Source: Antitrichia curtipendula (Eukaryota; Streptophyta; Bryopsida; Hypnales; Leucodontaceae). From it: a stretch of DNA of 64,000 bases. The DNA is taken from assembly GCA_951230915.1 (NCBI GenBank), contig OX579638.1:30026696-30090695 (forward strand), read 5' to 3'. Shown here piece after piece: positions 1 through 11,619 of the stretch. The position numbers and the translations under genes were made by a program. Positions within the stretch are counted from its first letter, which is position 1; every line of letters starts with the position of its first letter. The notes beneath the pieces were generated by a model. The model worked only from the letters and a program-made list of their open reading frames with translations. It was not told the origin of the DNA and did no database searches.

Positions 1-600
1 AAACTTTTCGATTCTGGGGTATTAAGAGAAGGATTGCAGATGGGACCAAAACTTGTCACTCTCCGTTTTAGTAGATTTTGGTGAGAAGATGGAAACAAAC
101 ATGTTGGAGATGAGAGCCATCATGCAACAGATTCATCTAAAACCGGAAACGAAAAAAGGATCCGGTCAAGGGAAAGAAACGACTTTTTCTAAGGAGCAAC
201 CAACATTTTCTTCTCCTCAATCCGCAGCATGAAAGGATAAGGACAATATGAAGACTCTACAGTCTACGAAACCAGTCAGATGGATGGATATTGGAACAGA
301 AAAGCGGTTTACACCTGGATCTTAGACCAGAAGTCAATCACGGACAAGCGAGGAAGATCAAGACATGCCCAAGAGCAAAGTTTCCGGTCTTGCATCAAAG
401 GAGACAAGCGCCCAGAAGAACTCAAAGACTATTGATAAGCGGGCAAAGGAGGTAGCTACCGCAATCAAGATTGACATCAAGGAGGACAAGTCTCCGACCT
501 CTTCCAAGCAAGAGGAAAGTTCCACTATCCTGATGGAAATGCTTCCATCATATAGATATTTGTATTTTAGTATGATGTATTTGAATTTCAATAAGTAAAG
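1..600 (+). other. Degenerate retroelement-like coding remnants
   Basis: Two short readable stretches on the plus strand (89-232 and 365-598) encode Lys/Ser/Glu-rich peptides with no recognisable domain. The first begins with a Met/Gln-rich helix of the kind seen in gag-like proteins. They are separated by stop codons and no splice pattern joins them. LTR-like DNA follows. I infer decayed mobile-element coding sequence; a chance open frame is the alternative. Confidence 0.25.
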
Positions 601-2900
601 AGTTGAGGCAAAAGAGGTTGGTCATGGTAAGAACCATGGTTTGAAGGCAACAAAGCACCCGTTAATATACGGGTGCTGTGCCATTTGTCACATGCACAGC
701 TCAAGAGGGTAGGTAGTGAGTTGACTGGTCCAATTTCTTGCTTCACTAGCGTGCCAAGCCGTGGGCCGCCCAAGCCGCTCGACAAGTCCGATCGGTTTTG
801 AACCCGGACCGGCCAACGACCAAAAACCATTCTTTCTCCAGCCAACCAAGTCCATGACTTGGTGACTGGAGATGAGTGTTCAACTTTTTTATGCGCCCAG
901 AAGGGCATGTGGCTACCCTATGGTAGTATTTATTTTATATTTGTTCATTTTATTTTATTTGTCTAGATGTTTGAAAGGCTCAAATAATTTGCCTTTCATT
1001 TAAATAAAATTACTAAGGAATTTAGGTGGATATGGAAAGTGTGAAAAGGAAAGAGGATAGGTATCTTTGGTAGGGCAAGGAGTATGGGCTGATGTGCCCC
1101 CTCATCCCCTTCTTTAGGAGGGGAAAAATAGGAAAATATTCCTTAGTGTGTTGGTGTATGTGTGTGTGAGTGAGGGTTTGAAGGAGAGAGAAAATCCGAG
1201 ACTTTGGAAGGGAATAGCTCTCTGTGTATGAATCTTTTTGTAATGAAATTGGAAAGAGTTGTTTTTTGTGCAAATACCTTTTCAAAATGAGTTTGCAAGC
1301 TTGATTTGGAGTTAGGATGCAAAAGTATGAATTCTTGAATTTGTAAAGATCCAAAGCCATTTATGAAAAAAAAGCAGAGACTTCGACAAGCCATAACTAA
1401 CATTCAGTCTACCACTTTGCAATATTATTTAGAAGATGTGTTTATTATTGTCTTGGCTTTCTAAGAAGTTATTAAGCTTGAGATTTGGAGCTTTGGAAAA
1501 GAAGTTATGGAGATGTGAAGATTTGGAGGTTAGCTGCCCTTTTGTTGGAACAAAGGTGACACTTTGACTCTTTGAGAGGCCATAACCTTCGGTCAGTTTT
1601 AAGGATTCTTCCTAAAATTTTAAGAGTGATAGATTTTTGGTTTAGCTCTTCAAATTGCTATCACTCAAGTTAATTGGAGGTTTATTGAAAGAGTATGTTG
1701 TGTAGAAGTTGAGAAGTTGGGTGCTCTCTTAAAATTAAAGACCTGAACTTTGATTGACTATAACTTACGGACAAAGTCTTATTTTGTAGTGAAACTTTTC
1801 TGTGTTATACTTAGTTGTATTAGATTTCTAAATTGATATTACAGTTGTATACGAGATTTGTACAACAAAAGTTATAGAGGAACATAGAGGCAGTGGTTAG
1901 TTGTTAAGGAGGGAGAAGAGTCTCCACTTTGAACCCGCATAACTTTTGGACAATAGTTCAAAATGGGGTGAAATTTGAAAGTGTGGTAGATTGTTAGAAG
2001 TTTTTTCCAAAATATTATTATACTTAGCATTTGGAGTTGCGAGTCGTCTACATCACTAGTTAGAAGGTCGCAACCTTTGTAGAACTTGTTGCTTGGAGTT
2101 TCTCTATTGTTTTTTTTAAAACAATGAAGACTCTTGAAGACAGAAAGACAGAAAGACAGAAAGACATGAAGATTTGAAGATTTGAAGAGGAATGTTTTGG
2201 ATTTTTTTTTATATATATGTGTGGGATGTGGCTTTGTTATTCCTAGACGGATTTGGAGGCTTGTTGTCATTTTATTTCATTTATGCTTTGTAAACATCGT
2301 TGCGGGTAGTCTGAGTTAAATTATGACTCAACCCCATTTATTGTTGTGGTTACAAAGTGGTATTGATCATCCACACGGTTAGGACTTGTTCTATTCTCAC
2401 GGTCTGGAGTTTTGGCCAACAGACCGTGAATTTGAAGTTTAGGTTCCCATCATTTGGACGGCAACTCGTGTCTGTTGTCATGTTTTACCCATCCCATATC
2501 CCGTGGTTTCTTATCCCTACCTTAAACCTTACATTCATTTAGAGCTAATAACAGGATAGGCCAACGGAAGATTGATTGAAAGTAGAAGATTGAAGACAGA
2601 AGACAAAAGATAATACCAAACCGACGACATCAAATCGTAGCCAAACACTTCGTGTGTTCTCATTCCCAAAGCGCACTCCTCTCTATCCAACACTGCAAAG
2701 TCGGAAGAAGAAACCAGAGAGTCAAAACTGGAACCCGCATCTCCACCACGCGGAAAAGGTAAAACTCCCTCCAAACCTCTTGCTTCGCGTGGTGCCAAGG
2801 CATCAGGAAGTAGGAAGCAGCCAGCAAGAAAGGGAGCTGGATGACAGGTGGAAGTGCCGGCAAAGCGACAAAAGAAGACCTAGCTTAGTTTTAGAAACAT
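600..2900. other. Non-coding, LTR-like DNA
   Basis: No convincing gene. The stretch from about 900 to 2,354 is AT-rich and has short sentence-like repeats such as AACTTTTGGAC and CATAACTT, as is common in plant LTRs. It contains a (GAAAGACA)n patch near 2,140-2,165 and ends in TTACA followed by AAG and TGGTAT, which loosely resembles an LTR end next to a primer-binding site. Only six bases of the usual initiator-Met site match, so LTR status is inferred. Confidence 0.25.
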
Positions 2901-4139
2901 GAGTAGGTAGGCGGACAAAAACAAAAGTTTTTGACTTAGGCAGTAACTTTAAAGTTGCTTTTAGGCGACTAAACCTAGAGATCTGGATCCGGAAATTCCG
3001 GATCTGAGATCCAGTTTTGGCGAGCTTTGCCACATTTTGCAAAGTCAACTTAGTTTTGGATTGGGGGATGCAACCTGTCATTCCTTGATTGGTAGTGGAT
3101 TCCTTTAAGGGCCTTTTTGGGTTCCTTGGGTATTGGTTATTTAAGGGCGGAGGTTAGTTTGATGTCAGGGTGTTCTTACTTATGTTTTCATGCATTTTGC
3201 AAATCAAATTCAGATTTCTACTTTATACGAGCTAGTCTGAGAAGTCTTGGCTTTGTGTTCGTATGCCAGTAATACTAGAACTATCGCTTAGTGCGAGTAG
3301 CTGTGGTTTGCAGGTGTTAAACAAAGTACTAGCCCCCGGATTTTGTCTGAATCTGGTTCCGGGAGTTGAAGTGAGTTGGATGTGAGACTGTGTGTACTAG
3401 GAATGAAATCTAGCCACTGTAGTTACTTATGAGCTTCTGTGTGGGATAGCCATTCTTAAAATTAGGTGTAGTTTGCAGGGAAGCAAGCGTATGGTGGTTG
3501 ACGTATTGATGAGGTCCTACTACATCCAGAAGTGAATAATGGACAATGAATTAGGATCACCTAGTTAACTAGTCCCTAGATTCTACCGTAGGAACTGGAT
3601 TGGGTTACGTCTATTGTTGTAGTAAGATAAGAATTGTAGGGGTTTTCTGTATGACCTGCTAGTCCGGATCAATTCTTGGATTTGCTGTGAGAAAGTACTT
3701 ACATCCAGTTGTGTTGGTCTTTTTGTTATTTTATTTAAAGTGAATCTTCAATCACTATAAACTTTAGAAGGGTAGAACGTAACACATCCTTCTTTAATTC
3801 AATGAGCGGATTTCTCTGATATAGAGGCTAAACTTCCTGTTAATTTACACTACTTACTATAACCGGAACCGAAAGAGGTACAAGGTTCGGACACTTCTTC
3901 TGAGTTTCCGGATAGGTCGATGTGTAAAAGTCTTTTAGCAAAAAAGCTTGGAAATAAGTCAATACGTAAGAACTTCTGGGAATAAGTCAATACGTAGAAC
4001 TTCCGGTTCCTCTGATGTGTATGTGTGAGTATTAGAGTTGAGGATCAATTCTTGGATCCTGATCTGGTTATCATCTAGGAATTACAAACTAAATCTCTGT
4101 GGAATGATACACAGGTCATCTAAATGGTGTGTTAACCAA
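2900..4139. repeat. Left part of the LTR-like segment that received the CACTA and hAT insertions
   Basis: Non-coding DNA rich in CCGGA words. Its right edge is cut at the CAA duplication of the CACTA element (4,137-4,139). Removing the CACTA and hAT elements joins it to 18,341-18,387 and then to 38,388-38,938, whose sequence recurs in inverted orientation at about 61,937-62,515. I see no clear homology of this left part to the 62-kb copy, so its own boundary is unknown. Confidence 0.4.
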
Positions 4140-4790
4140 CACTACAACAAAACCTGCATTTTATAATTGCAAAAATATGACTGGGGATGACTAGCGACTG
4201 CTCGCAGTCATATTTTGGGAGGCCAATATTTTGGAAAGAAATATGACTGCAAATATGATTGCCAGTCATATTTTGGCCTTGTACTTTATAGGTGTATAGT
4301 ATACATCCATTGGGAACAACTAAGTATTTTATAGGGAACAATAGGGAACATATTTAGGGAACGTCTAGTCATATTATGTAGTCATATTTTTGTGTCAGTC
4401 ATATTTTATAGTTATATATTTTTGATAGTGACACTTTTTTGTTTTTGGGTAGCCCAAGGAAAATTTGGGCGGTGAATATGTTTGAAGAGCACCTACTGTA
4501 GTCATATTTTTGCTTGTGTCATATTTTGTAGTCACATTTTTTTTCATAGTCTCTTTTTTTTTTGAGCAAAAAACATGTTTGAAGAGCAACCAATCATATT
4601 TTTGCTTGAGTTATATTTTGTAGTCATATGTTGGAGGGAGTCATATTTTGCAGTCACATTTTTTTAGTAGTCATTTTATCTCTTTTTGGGCAATTGATGG
4701 AAAATTTAGACAGGGAACATATTTGGAGAGCACCTAGTCATATTTTTGCTTTAGTCATATTTGGGAGGGGGAGTCATTTTAAAAAAAAAT
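4140..4790. repeat. Left subterminal repeat array of the CACTA element
   Basis: Roughly a dozen copies of AGTCATATTTT-like words at irregular spacing, in both orientations, immediately inside the left terminus. In CACTA elements such repeats bind the element-encoded TNPA protein; that role is inferred here from position and from the matching array at the other end. Confidence 0.8.
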
Positions 4791-4799
4791 TGGATAGTC

Positions 4800-7790
4800 C
4801 AAGGAAAAGGGGGTCAATCTAAGATGACCTTCTAGTATTTTGGTTGTAGATCTCATTTCTTAAGATATGGGCATAACTTTATTTCATGCCTATTAAAAAT
4901 TTGTTGTTGTTGTATGTTTTGCCTATTATAGAATTTGTGATCAAATATTTGGAGTAGCATATGTTTATTTTTTAATTAATAAATTTAAAATTCTTATAGG
5001 GGTTACAAAGGAAGTAGAGAAAAGTGAAACAATTAACAACATGAGACAATAAATGGATTCATTCCTGGCCCATCTTGTTGAAAAGCATAGGAAAAGGATC
5101 TCAAAATGCATATGAAATATGTTTTGGTTCTTTATGACGGATTTTTTTCAAGTTGAAATATATAGTTGGTAACAAAGATAGTCCTATAAAATATTGATTC
5201 AAATATAGAGATTGTTGATTTCTTTAATGAGAGAGAAGGAATATTGTTTAACAAATACCTTAAGTCACGAGGACATGAATCCACATCTAGTTTGTACACT
5301 AACAAATTGGTTGCATTAGCAGATTAACTAATTATGTTGATTGATTGTGGTGGCTTATACAAATTAAAAGCTAATTAGATTGGTTGATACAAAGTGAAAT
5401 CTAATGCAATTAACTAGTGATGTAGATTGAAGATTGTGGGGTTTAGAAAAAATACTTGAAGCTTGAATAAAATCTAATTTAAGGAGAGAAAAAAGAGTGT
5501 AAGAAAAATTCATACTTGAGTATTCATAAAGCAAGAGCAAGTGAGGAATGCCATTTGTATTCAAAGTCTAAAAGTTTGAAGTAGTAGTAGAAGTTTTAAG
5601 TTGCTACTTAAAGCTTTGGGCTGTTGGGCATAGTTAAGAGACTAAGCTGACCCCTTTATAGAGTTTTGACTTTGTATTAAATAAATATTGTTGATTGTAA
5701 TATGCATAGTTGACCAAATTTTTTTTTAAGGTCTTTAATAGATACTTATTTAGCACTTATGAGGATTATGTCATTACAATTGTTTGACTTCTAGAATTAA
5801 AAAATAATAATTAGTAGTAATTGAAATCAAAGATTGCAATTCTAAAATAATCTAAAAAAAGAGGAAAAAACAAAAATATGTATAATTTTTTTGGAAAAAG
5901 TCAAGAGAGAGAAGTAGAAAGAAATATTTTGAAAGAAAAAAAATTTGATCATAGATAGAATTTATACACCTTATTGTAAAAGTCGTTATTTAACCCCTAA
6001 ATGATCAAACACCATTTTTTGACAACATAGCGATTTTAGGCAGCTCACTACAACCAGAACTCTTTTCTTTTTTTCTTTGAAATTTTTTATATCAAATGCG
6101 CCAAAGGAATAGCTTTAAGACGCAACAATTTTCATAACTATTGACTATGTGGTTAAAAAGTTATTGCATAATATGTCATTTTTAAATGGTCAGAGGGCAG
6201 CCCGGATAGTTGAAAAAACTTTTTTTAAAATCACTTAAAAAATAAATTAAAATATGAAATTGGTTCTTTAGATTTATATATACAAGGGAAGCTTTGAATC
6301 ACTCCATTTTGGTTAATGAAATGAAAGTTATAACGAGTTTAAGTTGAGGGTAGTTTACAAGTAGTTATAAAATCTCTATTCTAAAATAAACTTTGAAGTC
6401 CTTTATTTAACTCAATTTTCAATATATTTGAAAAAAAATAAAAGTATTGGATGTAAATTTTTTATTACAACATTGCAACCATTGGAATTGTCATTTTTCA
6501 ATTCCATATTTCAATTCTTAACAATTTAGTATTTTGAACATTCTCTACTACTTTCTACTTACTATTTTTTTCCTATATGTTTTACAATTCCAAATAATCT
6601 GAAAACTTTCAAGCATGTAGCCAAATTGCCTTGAAGAATGAATCCAAAGAAGTACCACCATTTTAGACATTTTTTCATATAAATGTGACCTTGTGAAGTG
6701 CAATTGTCCGGATTTTTGTTAATTCAAATACTATCATTTTGCAATCCACATGGTAGAAATTTCTGAATTTTTTTTGACAACTTCTCAAACTAGTTTAATA
6801 CAAGATCCTACGGGCTACGGTTACATTTTTCCCAATTTTGTTTTCTTCTAAAATTTGGTATTTGTATTAGAAATAGCAGTTTTGGAGCGATTTTGGTGAA
6901 AACATAATCTCTAACCTTCAGGGATTAAGTTGTATACAAAGATACAAAAAAACGCAACAAAAATGAATCAAGGTAGGCCTTCTAATACAACCATAATATG
7001 CATGTTGAAAAATGGGGATGAGGTGGAAATGGATTCTGAGGCATGTCCTTGAATTTGGCACTTTGTTATTTTTTTGGTAGAAACCATAATTATATTAGAA
7101 ATTAGAAGTTTAACTCAAACTTAAGAATTTATTAAAACCCAACTTTGAATTCAAAATCATTTAGGTAATTTTAAAAGGATAAAAAAATAAGGAAAATAGA
7201 TTGTAATGAAATCATATAATCAAGAGCATTAATTTTGGATTAAAAACATCAAAATTTATCTAATTCAAGCTAGAAAGGAACCTTACATTTAGGTGACATT
7301 TACAATGCAATCTTGAAAGCAAAAGTGAATTTAGACTTATAGGCTAGAAGAAAATGTTAGATAAAGTCTTGAAAAAAATATAAGAGACAAAACTTTATCT
7401 ATCCATAATTTTTGCTAAAAATATCCCACTTTAAAGATTTTACTATTCTTGAATAGGCATGCAACACTCTACAATTTAAGCTATCAAAAATTTGAAATTT
7501 TCAATTTGAACTTAAAAGTCTAGAGTTTTGGCTTGGATTGGCCCAAACCATCCCAAACCACCTCAAACTTCTAATTTTTATAGTTTTTGTCAATTTTAAT
7601 TAAGATGTGAACCACTTATGGTTTATCATTAGAAAAAATTTGTTCAATAATTAGAATGCCAATTGAATAATACTTAAATATCCAACTTAAGACTTAGCTC
7701 AACAATAAAGAACATGATTGTACATGCTTTATCTCAAGGATATAGTAAAAACACTCACACATATTTTGTATTGAAGTTTGCTTATTATGG
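4800..7790. other. AT-rich filler of the CACTA element
   Basis: Very AT-rich, without a supportable gene. The part from about 6,240 to 6,805 is a copy of a dispersed repeat also present at 23,350-23,935. Confidence 0.5.
6240..6805. repeat. Dispersed repeat, copy 1 (also at 23,350-23,935)
   Basis: About 560 bp aligning by eye, in the same orientation, with 23,350-23,935. Shared words include ATTTATATATAC, AAATAAACTTTGAAGTC and AATGTGACCTTGT. It is non-coding and of unknown class. One copy lies in the CACTA element and one in the hAT element. Confidence 0.75.
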
Positions 7791-7798
7791 GCCCCGTT

Positions 7799-7840
7799 GG
7801 AAACGCCGACGCTCCCAACATTGGGAACTTCGGCGTTTCC
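7799..7840. repeat. GC-rich hairpin at an AT/GC junction
   Basis: The arms GGAAACGCCGA and TCGGCGTTTCC, with an inner TCCCAA/TTGGGA pairing, form a strong hairpin just where composition changes from very AT-rich filler to the gene-like segment carrying the captured exons. It may mark a junction made during gene capture. Confidence 0.6.
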
Positions 7841-8515
7841 AGTAGGGAACATCGGGTGCGGGAACGTCAGCAGCGGATTTAGGGTATGCGCTCTTGGGCG
7901 TCACGAATGGCCGGTGTAATGGCTGCCGCCTCGCTCACATCTGCGGACTGCAGTGACCAAGGCATGCCAACAATCAAGACACCAGGCAAATTATCACACT
8001 TGGGTGCTCAAGATTGTGAAGTAGCAGGTTTGGTCTAAAACAGAGGACCCATGAATTCCTGTGGGATCCTTTTCCAGTGTATTGAAGTGTACTGTCACAC
8101 ATTTCCAATCCAAGTGTCGTCCAATTCAAGCATGTGATTTGAAATGAGAGAATTCTAGGACTGGTTCCACTTTAGTCAAAGATACTTCCGTGAGATATCT
8201 CATAGATATTGTCAATTTCGTTAAATTGGCGCCATTACGGATATCTCATAGATATCGTGACATTCATATGCTAAGCTCTAAATCCAGGATTAGAATAGCT
8301 TAATTCACGTTTCAGGCCTTGCACCATAAATAGTGCCCAAGTCGTGGAATTATGCCAATTTAAGGAAAATGTGGTTCAGATGCATTCCTTATGGTTTAAG
8401 CGTACCAGACTAACTTGGCGATTGGACCCTACTACTTCAAATTTCAACAATTCGTATTCAACCTTGAGTCGGCATTCTATCCCCTTTCCTTTCTATTTCC
8501 TGCACATACACTTAC

Positions 8516-8869
8516 TAGGACATGGATAGCAGCGGGCAAGCAATGGAGGTCGTGAATCAGAGAAGCCTTTGCCTGTTGAAGTTTGTCCACGTTCCGAGCA
8601 ATAAGGGTGACAGACGCGCCCTCCATGAGAGCATGCTCAGCCAGGGAATAACCGATGCCGCTGGAGCCTCCTGTGGTCACAACGTGCTTTCCATGCAGGC
8701 TGGAGTACAAAAATGCAGACGCTCCAGCTTTCCCTCGCCAAAGCGCAAACAGTTTCGTCAGCAAACAATTCCTCAGGTACCCCAGGCTGATGGCCATCAC
8801 CATTGCAAGCCAATTGTTCCATTTCATGAGTGATTCCATCAAGTTGCCCTTCTGCATGTATACTTTGCC
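8516..8869 (-). CDS. Captured exon of a short-chain dehydrogenase, 3-ketodihydrosphingosine-reductase-like
   Basis: This 118-codon exon is bounded by a consensus acceptor (...TTGTGTTGCAG) and a consensus donor (GTAAGTG), both in phase 0. It encodes a hydrophobic stretch (WLAMVMAISLGYL) and then a Rossmann nucleotide-binding start, TGGSSGIG, followed by SLAEHALMEGASVTLIARN and a Lys-rich helix. A membrane segment followed by a classical TGGxxGIG site fits plant TSC10/KDSR, which reduces 3-ketodihydrosphingosine with NADPH at the ER in sphingolipid synthesis. The catalytic YxxxK would lie in later exons, and none is found nearby. The exon has no internal stop but is only a piece of the gene, so it cannot make an active enzyme alone. 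Another short-chain dehydrogenase is the main alternative. Confidence 0.75.
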
Positions 8870-8879
8870 CTGCAACACA

Positions 8880-9560
8880 ACAATGGTACAAATTCAAGTT
8901 TAGAATTGATCCAGTACTGCCAAGGTAAGGTAATGGATTCTAAAATCGTTAAATTCTATGTAACAAGTCTGAAAGTGACGTTAATAGCATTCTCTACCTT
9001 ACCAGCAAAAAACTGTCAAAACCTCCAAGTTTTACAGGTCCTCTTCTGCCAGCGACCTACCATGGAACAGTATAGTTGTATCTTCCAATTACCTGTTGAC
9101 TTGGTTTTGGTCAACTGCTTATTTTCTGATTATTCACACATTCTGCATATAAGCATCAAACAGTACGGTAGAATGAGAACATTATGATTTGTTTTAGAGC
9201 CTGTTAGGGTCTTAGGGAGCCAACACGCAGTGTGTCAACAATCAGCATACTATACGCATTTGCTTCCCAACACGAGACGAAAGCTTTCAACTATTCCAAG
9301 ATCCAAATGCCAAAGTTGTAATAATTAAATAGGCCTGAGGTTACGAGAGGTTCTTTGAATTCGTGTGCGTAGTCTTTTGGACGAGTATAGTGATGTGTAA
9401 ACATGTGCAAGATACTTCGTCACTACGAAAGTCTTACACTTACAATCAGATAGATGCATTACAGTTTTGGACAATATGTCCTCACTCTGACAATCACAGG
9501 CTGAGGACCGTTCATGTTAACATTGTTCATTACACAGATTCACATTGTATCTGCCTTCTT
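8880..9560. other. Flanking intron-like DNA of the captured dehydrogenase exon
   Basis: No coding exon recognised; probably captured intron or upstream sequence of the dehydrogenase gene. It ends at the TA duplication of the neighbouring inverted-repeat element. Confidence 0.3.
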
Positions 9561-9564
9561 AGTA

Positions 9565-10172
9565 CAGTGGGCTACAGTTCATTTACGAATTTTTGAATCC
9601 TGCTAAGATTAGGAGAACTTTGGGAGGCTTGTGTGAGCTCAAAAATGAATGGAATTTCAAATTTCAAATTGCGTTGGAATCACCTTGAAGTCTACTTTAT
9701 CATCATTATAAACACACATATGTAATTGAAAATCATATGAAGATTTTGATGTTTTCTATACACTATGTACTATGTAGTGTTGCCAACATTTGTGAAAATT
9801 ACAACTTGCATTCAATGGTACATATAAGAAATGAACCTTCACAGTTGCTTTAGAGATACTTATTCCCTTACCACTTGAATTTCTTGTATGATTTCTTTCT
9901 TGTTCTTTATCCAAATACAAGAAATCTTTGACTATCCTCCAAAGGTTCTCTATGAAATGATAGATAGTGTATAAAAGGAATCCAAATTGTTGTAAAGTTT
10001 TAAATTATTCATTTTTTGCCTATTATGAAGTTGAAGTGCACTTCATTGCAATTCCAACACACCTTACGGTTTCAAAATTGGTTCATTTTTGAGCACGCTA
10101 GAGCTTTCTAAAGTTGCTGAACTTTCTAGTGGAAACTGAATGAAAAATTCGTAAATGAACTGTAGCCCACTG
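9565..10172. mobile_element. 608-bp TA-flanked inverted-repeat element (mariner-like MITE)
   Basis: The ends are inverted repeats beginning CAGTGGGCTACAGTTCATTT, with similarity continuing in patches for more than 100 bp (for example TGCTCAAAAATGAA in both arms). It is flanked by TA on both sides (9,563-9,564 and 10,173-10,174). TA duplications and CAGTGGG-type ends fit a Tc1/mariner-related non-autonomous element. No transposase is encoded. It sits between the two captured gene fragments. Confidence 0.75.
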
Positions 10173-10428
10173 TACAGCACGATGACGGCACTACAAAAGT
10201 TCTGCTACAAAAGCTGGCATAAAAGGTTGGGCGGGTAAGATTCAACTACTTCGACCCAAACTCCACACTTCCCACCTCTGAGTCCTCATTATCTACAGTT
10301 TAGCAAGAAAATTTAGGGAGCTTCCTCTCGGTTATGATTCGCATAAAGAGCATGGAACTATCATGAATTTATTTTAAGGACTTCCAACACAAACTCTGCG
10401 AATCACTTCAACTTGGCGGGAGACCGAC

Positions 10429-10590
10429 CTACTTATTATTATCAATCAAAGACATGAGAGTATCTATGTCGCGTGCTCCTCGATGCCTTCCCACTGGCAT
10501 GCCATTCTTGAACATGATTAGTGTAGGAAATCCTGGCACCTCATATTTGTCTGCGAGCCTGGTATGCTTTGTCGCATCCACTATTGCCAG
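10429..10590 (-). CDS. Captured last exon of a thioredoxin/PDI-like gene
   Basis: After a splice acceptor (CTCAGCAG) the exon reads 53 codons to a TAA stop. It gives VDATKHTRLADKYEV, then PGFPTLIMF, which holds the cis-proline loop (GFPT) of the thioredoxin fold, and then a C-terminal helix. It joins in phase 0 to the upstream exon at 10,848-10,956 carrying the WCAHC active site. Together they make most of one thioredoxin domain similar to plant PDI-like proteins. The ending DNNK lacks a KDEL-type retention signal. Confidence 0.75.
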   Translation of the reverse strand: MAIVDATKHTRLADKYEVPGFPTLIMFKNGMPVGRHRGARDIDTLMSLIDNNK

Positions 10591-10847
10591 CTGCTGAGAT
10601 GAAGACGAACATTGGTCAGATATTTTGCAGACCAGATTGTGAATGTTCTGGGAGTCAATCAAGCATTTCGAGCATAGGGAAAATTAAGAATGTGTGGTGC
10701 AATTCTTAGGAGCCAAATGAAACAAGCTCAAGTTTCCTAAGGCTCTCAAATCTCAGAAACTACCTAAGAAAATGGGGTCAATAATTAACAGATCCCTGTT
10801 TGGGTACAAAAAATGAGGAACAGAATATATTAGAATTGACAAAATAC

Positions 10848-10956
10848 CTGAACATTGTATGCTCTTTTGTTCAACACATCAGCAAGCTGGGTCCATACGG
10901 GGTGCAAGCGTTGGCAATGAGCACACCATGGTGCGTAGAACATGACAAATGTTGGT
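10848..10956 (-). CDS. Captured active-site exon of the same thioredoxin/PDI-like gene
   Basis: The exon lies between an acceptor (TTTTTCTGTGCAG) and a donor (CAG/GTATTT). After one leading base it encodes 36 codons: [20 protein letters not shown] and onward to a helix ending [13 protein letters not shown] is the redox CxxC motif of thioredoxins and protein disulfide isomerases, which oxidise or isomerise disulfides in the secretory pathway. It ends in phase 0, matching the next exon. Coding sequence before it (perhaps within 11,028-11,080) is not secure. Confidence 0.75.
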
Positions 10957-11413
10957 CTGCACAGAAAAAGTGTGCAGAAGTGTTCAGAACCATACTGCAG
11001 AGTAACTCGTAGAAGCGTGATGCTACTTCCAATCCAGGAATTTCGATTTCGGAGCCAGGCTTCACATGGAACAAGATCAAAAGAGCTATGATACTTTCAC
11101 TTATCTGATGAAAGACTGATAAAACTCCAGGTTTGCAGAGAACATACGAACGATTTTATTCTCAATATGACACAACATGCATGCGAACTTTTCGAGCCAT
11201 GGAGGACTATGGAGGTCTTCGACTCATCAAAAGAGTTACATGTTCTTTATAGTGTCATTAAATGAGAAGGCGGTGAGCTCCACAACTCCCATCGCGCCTT
11301 GACTAGTAATCCAAACAAAACAAAAGAAATTAAACTCAGTAGTATGGTGATTTCTCTTCTTTTTCCTTCTCCTTAACGAAGATACACACTTTCTTGCTTT
11401 GTAACTTAAAAAA

Positions 11414-11600
11414 TTAGAACAGCTGTGAAGAATGCATGAATGGAAGGCTTTTGATATGAGAAGTGTACGCTGGGGCTTTGGCTTCTTCATCATCAGAACG
11501 TCCCCAAAACCCGTTGTAGGCCACATTATTACTAACTCCCAGATTTGGAACCTCGATAGCCTTCGCAGCAAGAACCGCTCCAATAGCTTCGAAAGGTAGA
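11414..11600 (-). CDS. Unrecognised coding-like fragment
   Basis: A frame of about 60 codons with a natural amino-acid mix: Ala/Val-rich at first (AIGAVLAAKAIEVPN), then an acidic DDEEAKAP segment, ending at a stop after SSQLF. It lies upstream, on the same strand, of the PDI-like exons and could be a third captured fragment or a last exon. I do not recognise the protein. Confidence 0.35.
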
Positions 11601-11619
11601 ATTAAAATCAAGGTATTAG

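Noticed and set aside
2355..2368. Primer-binding site after an LTR end (TTACA then TGGTAT...)
   Set aside because: Only six bases match the usual initiator-Met site and no clear opposite LTR was found.
4628..4822. Small open frames in the 4.1-4.8 kb region
   Set aside because: They lie in the CACTA subterminal repeats and have no support.
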